Part shown: piece after piece, positions 1-4,801 of the stretch
Numbering within the stretch: position 1 is the stretch's first letter
Layout of the letters: every line of letters begins with the position of its first letter
NCBI RefSeq assembly: GCF_020181595.1
Contig: NZ_CP084028.1
Span: forward strand, 2,517,961 to 2,525,344
Reading direction: 5' to 3'
DNA length: 7,384 nt
Source of the DNA: [Mycobacterium] vasticus
GTDB taxonomy: Bacteria; Actinomycetota; Actinomycetes; Mycobacteriales; Mycobacteriaceae
Notes under the pieces: generated by a model
Seen by the model: only the letters and a program-made list of their open reading frames with translations
Told to the model about the DNA's origin: nothing
Databases searched by the model: none
Translations under genes and position numbers: made by a program

Positions 1-105
1 TACGGCTACGCAGCAGGCTCAGCAGCCGCAACCACCCTCACACCATTCAACCCACCCCCCCAGAACACCAACCCCACCGGCGACGCCAACCAGACAGCCG
101 CCGTC
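1..105 (+). repeat. Near-identical tract shared with PPE-C (copy 1)
   Basis: Bases 1-92 are identical to 2819-2910. Over 1-105 against 2819-2923 only two bases differ (93-94, GA against AG, changing Thr to Ala). By hand count the tract holds 52 C and 18 G in 105 bases. Similarity drops at once after 105. The left limit is outside the window, so the repeat may be longer. Confidence 0.9.
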
Positions 106-945
106 GCCAACGCCGGCGCCACGACCGGGTCCACAGCTGCCTCCGCACTGGCGACCTTGGCCGGGCCGACGGCGGCGCAGGGCGTGGTACCTGCGCCGAT
201 ACAGTCGCTGATCGACGGCTGGCTCGGTTTCACCGGCACACCGCTGATCAGTTCCCTGAACCAACTGGTGGGAAGCGGTGGTCTGACCAGCACCCTGCTT
301 GCGGCGCCGATCTGGGACAGCTCGGCGATGCAATTCCTGCAGTTCATCGGGATGCTCAACGCCGCCGGCGTCAACGGAGGCGTTTGGGGCGAGGCGGCGG
401 CCGCTGCAGCGTTGCCTGCCGCCGCCTTGTCGTCCGAGGTATCCGGTGCCGGACTTGGCGCCACCTTGGCCGGATCGTCCGGGCCGATCTCGGCCAGCCT
501 CGGGCAAGCCGCATCGATTCGGGGGCTCTCGGTGCCACAGTCCTGGGTCGCCTCCCCGGCGTTCTCGGGCACGACATCCCCTGCGATCCGGCTTGCCTCA
601 GCCGCGGCCGTACCCAATGCCGGCGCCATGCCCGCCGCAATGGGCGCCCCTATGATGGGCGGCCTGCCCGCGGTCGCCGGGGCGGTCAACGCGTCGCAGA
701 GTGGCGAGACCCGCTCCCGCTACCTGCCTCGGATGAAGGTTCTGCCGACGGCCGGCGAGAAGTCGGACGCCCGCTTCGGCGACGCGGACAAGTGGGTTTC
801 GGCGAATGAGGTCATTGCCGATGCCGCGAACAAGCTCACCGACCAGGAACTCCAGGAACGCGATGAGCTGCGCCAAGAGATCGCCGAGTTGGCGTTGGAG
901 CGCGACGCGGTGGCCTTCCTGCTACGCGAGGTCAGCCGGTCGTGA
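1..945 (+). CDS. PPE family protein, SVP subgroup (PPE-A), 5'-truncated by window edge
   Basis: The reading frame is open from base 1 and ends at TGA 943-945, giving 314 residues. The first codon aligns with residue 155 of the downstream PPE-C protein, so about 154 residues (the start and most of the helical PPE domain) lie outside the window. What remains is the end of the PPE domain ([15 protein letters not shown]), then an Ala/Gly/Ser-rich middle with [19 protein letters not shown] (residues from base 199), then the SVP motif RGLSVPQSW (520-546). The consensus is GxxSVPxxW, and here the first Gly position is Arg. The last 30 or so residues are charged and leucine-repeated (ELQERDELRQEIAELALERD), as in the next two PPE proteins. 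The family is secreted through ESX systems as PE-PPE dimers and acts at the cell surface or outside; SVP members generally use ESX-5. The role of this protein is unknown. Its stop overlaps the next start by four bases, so translation is probably coupled. Confidence 0.93.
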   Translation, partial: YGYAAGSAAATTLTPFNPPPQNTNPTGDANQTAAVANAGATTGSTAASALATLAGPTAAQGVVPAPIQSLIDGWLGFTGTPLISSLNQLVGSGGLTSTLLAAPIWDSSAMQFLQFIGMLNAAGVNGGVWGEAAAAAALPAAALSSEVSGAGLGATLAGSSGPISASLGQAASIRGLSVPQSWVASPAFSGTTSPAIRLASAAAVPNAGAMPAAMGAPMMGGLPAVAGAVNASQSGETRSRYLPRMKVLPTAGEKSDARFGDADKWVSANEVIADAANKLTDQELQERDELRQEIAELALERDAVAFLLREVSRS

Positions 946-2360
946 TCGGCGTCGACTACGCGATGTTGCCACCAGAGGTGAACTCCGGGTGGATGTATGC
1001 CGGTCCAGGCGCGGGGTCGCTGATGGCTGCCGCGGCGGCCTGGAGCGGGTTGGCCGCGGAGTTGAGCGCGGCGACGGCCAACTATCAGGACGTGGTCTCC
1101 GAGTTGGCCGGTGAGGCCTGGCAGGGCCCGGCCGCGGCGTCGATGGCTGCCGCGGCGGCCCCGTTCGTTCACTGGATGGGAACGACTGCGGCCCAGGCCG
1201 AGCAGGCCGCCACGCAGGCCCGAGCAGCGGCGGCAGCCTTCGAGACGGCGTTCGCCGCCACTGTTCCACCACCGGTGATCGCGTCCAACCGGACCCGGCA
1301 GGCCCTGTTGATGGCCACCAATACCCTCGGGCAGAACACGGCGGCGATCGCGGCCAATCAGGCCGAATACGGCCAGATGTGGGCGCAGGACGCCGCTGCG
1401 ATGTACACCTACGCGAGCGCCTCGGCCGCCGCATCCACGCTGACCCCGTTCGGCCCACCGCCGCAGAACAGCAACCCGGCCGGCGAAGCCAACCAGGCGG
1501 CCGCGACCAGCCAAGCCGGGTCCGCGGCGGGATCGTCAGCCGCCTCTGCGCTGCAGAATCTCGCCGGCCCGGTAGCAACACAAGGTGCGGTACCGGGGCC
1601 CATCCAGTCGCTGATCGACAGCTGGCTGGGATTCACCGGCACCCCGCTGATCAGTTCCGCCAACCAGCTCGCGGGCAGCTTCGGGTTGTCGATGGTCAAC
1701 TACGGCGCGGGCCCGTTCAACAGCTCTGCGTTCCAGATGCTCGAGCTGTCAGGGATGCTCGGTGCCGGCGGCGCCAATGGCACTGCGGCCGGTCAGGCGG
1801 CGGCCGCGGCGGCATTGCCTGCAGCAGCACTTTCATCCCAGGTGTCCGGCGCCGGCACCGGAGCCACGCTGGCCGGATCTGCCAGCCCGGTTTCGGCAAG
1901 TCTGGGACAGGCCCCGTCGGTTCGTGGTCTCTCGGTGCCCCACTCCTGGGCCAGCGCCTCGACTGCCGTGGCGGCGAATTCCCCGGCTGCGCTGTACTCC
2001 GCGGCGGCCCTGCCGAGTGCGGATCTAGGCGCTGTACCGGCGGCAACGGCAATGCGAGCCGGCGGCCACTTCGGTGATCGGCCGCTGATAGCCGGTGTGG
2101 TGAACACGCCGAAGAAGGGCGGTTCCAAGTCCCGGTTCAAGACTCTGGCGCGGGCGGCTGCTCCGGCAGCCGGAAAGTCCGATGCGTATCAGGGGAAGGC
2201 GGATCGGTGGGTGCAGCCGAGTTCCCTTCCCGCGGCTGCAGCCAGCTCGCTGAGCAGCCACGAACGCCGCGAACTGGAGGGGTTACGCAGCGCCGTAGGG
2301 GAATTGACCAAGGAGCGCGATGCGGCGGCACGCCTGATCAGAAAGGAATTTAGGGCATGA
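942..2360 (+). CDS. PPE family protein, SVP subgroup (PPE-B)
   Basis: This is a complete 472-residue PPE protein. The GTG start at 942 overlaps the previous stop (GTGA), and a weak Shine-Dalgarno (GCGAGG, about 926-931) lies upstream. The start is supported by alignment with [12 protein letters not shown] falls at residues 9-16 in both. The PPE domain covers about residues 1-180, with the WxG turn at W60-Q-G62 and the conserved block [15 protein letters not shown] at 141-155. An Ala/Gly-rich middle follows, with [19 protein letters not shown] at 221-239. The SVP motif is RGLSVPHSW at 328-336, with Arg in place of the first Gly of GxxSVPxxW. Beyond it lie a basic stretch ([10 protein letters not shown], 391-400), GKADRWV (418-424) and a charged tail from about 440 ([20 protein letters not shown]). 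No signal peptide or membrane segment is expected, because PPE proteins leave by type VII secretion with a PE partner. The middle and C-terminal parts are most like PPE-A. Cargo role is assigned by family; specific function is unknown. Confidence 0.95.
   Translation: MIGVDYAMLPPEVNSGWMYAGPGAGSLMAAAAAWSGLAAELSAATANYQDVVSELAGEAWQGPAAASMAAAAAPFVHWMGTTAAQAEQAATQARAAAAAFETAFAATVPPPVIASNRTRQALLMATNTLGQNTAAIAANQAEYGQMWAQDAAAMYTYASASAAASTLTPFGPPPQNSNPAGEANQAAATSQAGSAAGSSAASALQNLAGPVATQGAVPGPIQSLIDSWLGFTGTPLISSANQLAGSFGLSMVNYGAGPFNSSAFQMLELSGMLGAGGANGTAAGQAAAAAALPAAALSSQVSGAGTGATLAGSASPVSASLGQAPSVRGLSVPHSWASASTAVAANSPAALYSAAALPSADLGAVPAATAMRAGGHFGDRPLIAGVVNTPKKGGSKSRFKTLARAAAPAAGKSDAYQGKADRWVQPSSLPAAAASSLSSHERRELEGLRSAVGELTKERDAAARLIRKEFRA
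2341..2347 (+). promoter_or_regulatory. Ribosome binding site of PPE-C
   Basis: GAAAGGA lies 9 bases before the ATG at 2357 and 18 bases before the in-frame ATG at 2366. The spacing favours 2357, although MDFGVLPPE from 2366 would look like a classical PPE start. The site sits inside the end of PPE-B, fitting translational coupling. Confidence 0.6.
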
Positions 2361-3715
2361 GCCTGATGGATTTTGGGGTGTTGCCTCCGGAAGTGAACTC
2401 CGGGCGGATGTACGTGGGACCGGGATCGTCCCCGATGATGGCGGCCGCCGCAGCCTGGGACGGGCTCGCTGCGGAACTCAGTACCGCGGCCGCAAACTAT
2501 CAGGCGGTCATCACAGAACTCACCGGCCAAGCCTGGCAGGGCCCAACCGCAACGACGATGGCCGCAGCAGCAGCGCCCTACGTGCAATGGATGGGCACCA
2601 CAGCCGCCCAAGCCGAGCAGGCCGCCTCCCAAGCACGAGCAGCCGCAGCCGCCTACGAAGCAGCGCACGCCGCCACCGTGCCACCACCGGTGATCACCGC
2701 CAACCGCACAACCCTGGCAACCCTGGTGGCCACCAACCTTCTCGGACAGAACCTGCCCGCAATCGCAGCCAACCAAGCCGAATACGGCGCAATGTGGGCA
2801 CAAGACGCCGCTGCCATGTACGGCTACGCAGCAGGCTCAGCAGCCGCAACCACCCTCACACCATTCAACCCACCCCCCCAGAACACCAACCCCACCGGCG
2901 ACGCCAACCAAGCAGCCGCCGTCAGTCAGGGGTCCGGATCAGCGGCCGGCAATTCGGCTCAGAGCATCATCGACCAGATCTTGAACTTCAACCTGGCGGA
3001 TACGCAGCTCGGCAAGGACTTCCTGGCCTTGAACGGGTCCTTTTCAGGGGCGCAAGCAGTCATCGGTGGGCTTGGCTACACCGCATCCGGCTCCATGTTC
3101 ACCATCGTGCCCGGCGTGAACGCTGCCATCACGGCATCCTCAGCGATGACGTCGGCTATGTCGGCAGCGGGCGTGGTACCGGTCAGTGCAGTGACCACGC
3201 TTCCCGAAATGGGGACGATGGGGGCCAGCCTGGTGGGATCCTCGGGGGTCGGCAGCTCAGCACTGGCGGGACTGGGCCGGGCGGGTTCGGTCGGTGGGCT
3301 GACCGTGCCGCCGACCTGGAGCACCGCGGCCTCGCCGCTGGCCGCCGCGTCGTCGAATGTGCGGCTTGCATCAGCAGCCGTACCCATGGGCGGCCTCAGT
3401 GGAATGCCCGCGGCCCCAGGTGGATTCATGGGCGGGATGCCCATGCTCGCCGGTGCTGTCAATGCGCCGCGCAGCGGCGAATCCGGGTCCCGTCCCGGCC
3501 CGCGACTCAAGGTGCTCCCCGAAGCGATCGGGCAGGCCACTGAGGAACCAGCGAACCGGTGGGCAGCGTCGGCACAACCCGCCGCGAGCGGTGCGGCCAA
3601 GTTCACCGAGCGCGACGAGCTCAAGGAGCTTCGCAAGGTGGCTGCCGACCTGGTCAAGGAACGCGACATTCTCCACCGCTCGGCGGTCGCGCTGCTCAAA
3701 GACGTCTCGAATTAG
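2357..3715 (+). CDS. PPE family protein, SVP subgroup (PPE-C)
   Basis: This is a complete 452-residue PPE protein. ATG 2357 overlaps the PPE-B stop (ATGA), and the gene ends in TAG directly followed by an in-frame TGA. The PPE domain spans about residues 1-180: [13 protein letters not shown] at 4-16, WxG as W60-Q-G62, and [17 protein letters not shown] at 141-157. The middle (about 200-285) differs from PPE-A and PPE-B: it lacks the [16 protein letters not shown] block and instead has [19 protein letters not shown] and a hydrophobic stretch near 240-275. The SVP motif is GGLTVPPTW (313-321), keeping the Gly but with Thr for Ser. The tail has leucines exactly seven apart at 425, 432, 439 and 446, suggesting a coiled coil. 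The DNA for about residues 50-189 is C-rich and G-poor compared with the rest of the gene. The PE gene lies 39 bases downstream, making this PPE the nearest candidate partner. It is probably exported by ESX-5; function beyond that is unknown. Confidence 0.95.
   Translation: MSLMDFGVLPPEVNSGRMYVGPGSSPMMAAAAAWDGLAAELSTAAANYQAVITELTGQAWQGPTATTMAAAAAPYVQWMGTTAAQAEQAASQARAAAAAYEAAHAATVPPPVITANRTTLATLVATNLLGQNLPAIAANQAEYGAMWAQDAAAMYGYAAGSAAATTLTPFNPPPQNTNPTGDANQAAAVSQGSGSAAGNSAQSIIDQILNFNLADTQLGKDFLALNGSFSGAQAVIGGLGYTASGSMFTIVPGVNAAITASSAMTSAMSAAGVVPVSAVTTLPEMGTMGASLVGSSGVGSSALAGLGRAGSVGGLTVPPTWSTAASPLAAASSNVRLASAAVPMGGLSGMPAAPGGFMGGMPMLAGAVNAPRSGESGSRPGPRLKVLPEAIGQATEEPANRWAASAQPAASGAAKFTERDELKELRKVAADLVKERDILHRSAVALLKDVSN
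2819..2923 (+). repeat. Near-identical tract shared with PPE-A (copy 2)
   Basis: This is the second copy of the tract at 1-105, in the same reading frame, coding residues 155-189 of PPE-C. It includes a run of seven C at 2873-2879, also present at 55-61. The corresponding stretch of PPE-B (1404-1508) encodes similar protein but has clearly different codons (29 G against 18 by hand count), so the near identity is special to PPE-A and PPE-C. Confidence 0.9.
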
Positions 3716-3740
3716 TGAGCCAGGAAACCAACCAACAAAG

Positions 3741-3749
3741 AGAGGGGAA
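3741..3749 (+). promoter_or_regulatory. Ribosome binding site of the PE gene
   Basis: AGAGGGGAA ends five bases before the ATG at 3755, inside a 39-base purine-rich gap after PPE-C. It fixes the start at 3755, which also gives the standard MSFVTTQPE opening of PE proteins. Confidence 0.6.
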
Positions 3750-3754
3750 ACCAA

Positions 3755-4054
3755 ATGTCATTCGTGACGACACAGCCGGAGGATCTCAATTTCGCCGCCG
3801 GCCGCCTGATGAGCATCGGCACCTCGGTCAACGCCGAGAACGCGGGTGCCGCCGGTCCGACCACCGGGGTGATTCCCGCCGCCGGTGACCAGGTGTCGGC
3901 GCTGACCGCGGCGCAGTTCGCCGCCCACGCGAAGGTCTACCAAGCGGTCAGTGCACAGGCCAAGGCGATACACGACCAGTTCGTCCACATGCTGTCGACC
4001 AGCGCCGGCTCGTATGAACTCACCGAGGCGGCCAATGCCGCGTCAGCTGGTTAA
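3755..4054 (+). CDS. PE family protein, PE domain only (PE19-like)
   Basis: The gene encodes a 99-residue protein that is essentially a bare PE domain, with no PGRS or other C-terminal extension. The Pro-Glu pair is at residues 8-9 in MSFVTTQPED. The two-helix core is recognisable (VSALTAAQFAAHAKVYQAVS, about 47-66). The type VII secretion signal YxxxE is Y87-E-L-T-E91 near the C terminus. From memory it resembles PE18/PE19 of the M. tuberculosis ESX-5 locus. PE proteins of this kind form a two-plus-two helix dimer with a PPE partner, are held by the chaperone EspG5 before export, and leave through ESX-5. PPE-C, immediately upstream, is the most likely partner, but PPE-A and PPE-B may use it too. 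Identity as PE is secure; exact orthology is not. Confidence 0.95.
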   Translation: MSFVTTQPEDLNFAAGRLMSIGTSVNAENAGAAGPTTGVIPAAGDQVSALTAAQFAAHAKVYQAVSAQAKAIHDQFVHMLSTSAGSYELTEAANAASAG

Positions 4055-4126
4055 GGGGGCGCCATTCGGATCAATATCCGTCCAGCCGATTTCCTCGTGC
4101 ATCACCAATGAACAGGAGTTAGAAAT

Positions 4127-4423
4127 ATGACTACGCGCTTTATGACCGACCCGGACGCGATGCGCGCGATGGCGGGCCGTTTCGATGTGCACGGCCAGAC
4201 GGTCGAGGACGAGGCCCGACGCATGTGGGCGTCCTCGACCAATATCTCCGGCGCAGGCTGGGGCGGTCTGGCCGAACGGACCTCGATGGACACCATGGGT
4301 CAGATGCAGACCGCGTTCCGCAACATCGTGACGATGCTGCACGGAGTGCGTGACGGTCTGATCCGCGATGCCAACCACTACGAGCAGCAGGAAGCTGCCT
4401 CGCAGCAGATCCTGTCGAGCTAG
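4127..4423 (+). CDS. esxM: WXG100 ESX-5 secreted protein, EsxM-like (QILSS subfamily)
   Basis: This 98-residue protein starts at ATG 4127 with CAGGAG at 4113-4118, after a 72-base gap from the PE gene. It is a WXG100 helical hairpin: the WxG turn is W45-G-G47 in [12 protein letters not shown], and the secretion signal YxxxE is Y85-E-Q-Q-E89. It ends in QILSS (94-98), the signature of the M. tuberculosis EsxJ/K/M/P/W group. The match to EsxM along the whole length is obvious ([32 protein letters not shown]). It should form a 1:1 heterodimer with the EsxN-like protein encoded next and be exported by ESX-5. Because ESX-5 Esx pairs are duplicated in many mycobacteria and the usual downstream espG5 is absent here, this may be a paralogue rather than the esxM of the main locus. 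Confidence 0.95.
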   Translation: MTTRFMTDPDAMRAMAGRFDVHGQTVEDEARRMWASSTNISGAGWGGLAERTSMDTMGQMQTAFRNIVTMLHGVRDGLIRDANHYEQQEAASQQILSS

Positions 4424-4437
4424 AAGGAGAACCAGGG

Positions 4438-4722
4438 ATGTCCATCAATTACCAGTTCGGTGATGTCAACGCTCACGGCGCCTTGATCCGCGCCCAGGCT
4501 GCCTCGTTGGAGGCCGAGCACCAGGCGATCGTGCACGACGTGCTGGCCGCCGGTGATTTCTGGGGTGGTTCGGGTTCGGTGGCCTGCCAGGAGTTCGTGT
4601 CCCAGTTGGGCCGCAACTTCGCGGTGATCTACGAGCAGGCCAACGCTCACGGTCAGAAGGTGCAGACCGCCGGCAACAACATGGCCAACACCGACGCCTC
4701 CGTCGGCTCCAGCTGGGCCTGA
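4438..4722 (+). CDS. esxN: WXG100 ESX-5 secreted protein, EsxN-like (Mtb9.9 family)
   Basis: This 94-residue protein starts at ATG 4438, 14 bases after the EsxM-like stop, with AAGGAG at 4424-4429 directly behind that stop. The sequence closely follows the Mtb9.9 group (EsxI/L/N/O/V): MSINYQFGDV at 1-10, RAQAASLEAEHQAI at 18-31, the WxG turn W42-G-G44, and GNNMANTDASVGSSWA at the end. No YxxxD/E signal is present at the C terminus, as expected when the partner (EsxM-like) supplies it. It has a single Cys at residue 50, as in EsxN. The pair should leave the cell together through ESX-5; members of this group are strong T-cell antigens in M. tuberculosis. It is the last gene of the cassette and is followed by a strong hairpin. 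As with its partner, it may be a paralogue rather than the ESX-5 locus copy. Confidence 0.95.
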   Translation: MSINYQFGDVNAHGALIRAQAASLEAEHQAIVHDVLAAGDFWGGSGSVACQEFVSQLGRNFAVIYEQANAHGQKVQTAGNNMANTDASVGSSWA

Positions 4723-4739
4723 CCAAAGTCAGAACCGAC

Positions 4740-4776
4740 CGAGAACCGGCGCAGCCATTGGCTGCGCTGGTTCTCG
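4740..4776 (+). terminator. Terminator-like hairpin after the Esx pair
   Basis: The arms 4740-4756 and 4760-4776 form a 17-bp stem with one G-U wobble and a three-base ATT loop. The hairpin begins 18 bases after the EsxN-like stop. No T run follows (GCGTTGGCTGC), so it is not a classical E. coli-type terminator, but U-less hairpins are accepted as terminators in mycobacteria. It separates the PE/PPE/Esx cassette from pyruvate carboxylase. It could also be an RNA-stabilising or attenuating structure. Confidence 0.7.
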
Positions 4777-4789
4777 CGTTGGCTGCTGT

Positions 4790-4796
4790 AGGGGGT
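4790..4796 (+). promoter_or_regulatory. Ribosome binding site deciding the TTG start of pyc
   Basis: AGGGGGT lies five bases before TTG 4802. The in-frame triplet just before (4799-4801) is TGA, so no earlier start is possible. The site supports TTG 4802 over the in-frame GTG at 4814. Confidence 0.6.
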
Positions 4797-4801
4797 GCTG
4801 A

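Noticed and set aside
6..689. - strand open frame opposite PPE-A
   Set aside because: It is an Ala/Pro-rich shadow of the PPE codons and has no recognisable domain.
2366..2368. Alternative ATG start for PPE-C giving MDFGVLPPE
   Set aside because: It resembles a classical PPE start, but the ribosome binding site is 18 bases away, and ATG 2357 gives the ATGA overlap and aligns with the PPE-B start.
4067..4080. Small inverted repeat CGGAT-CAAT-ATCCG between the PE and EsxM-like genes
   Set aside because: A five-base-pair stem is too weak to call as a terminator or operator; I see no other support in the 72-base gap.
1..4722. Possible insertion sequence or transposon ends around the cassette
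   Set aside because: No transposase, terminal inverted repeats or target-site duplication are visible in the window; the left boundary is outside it.
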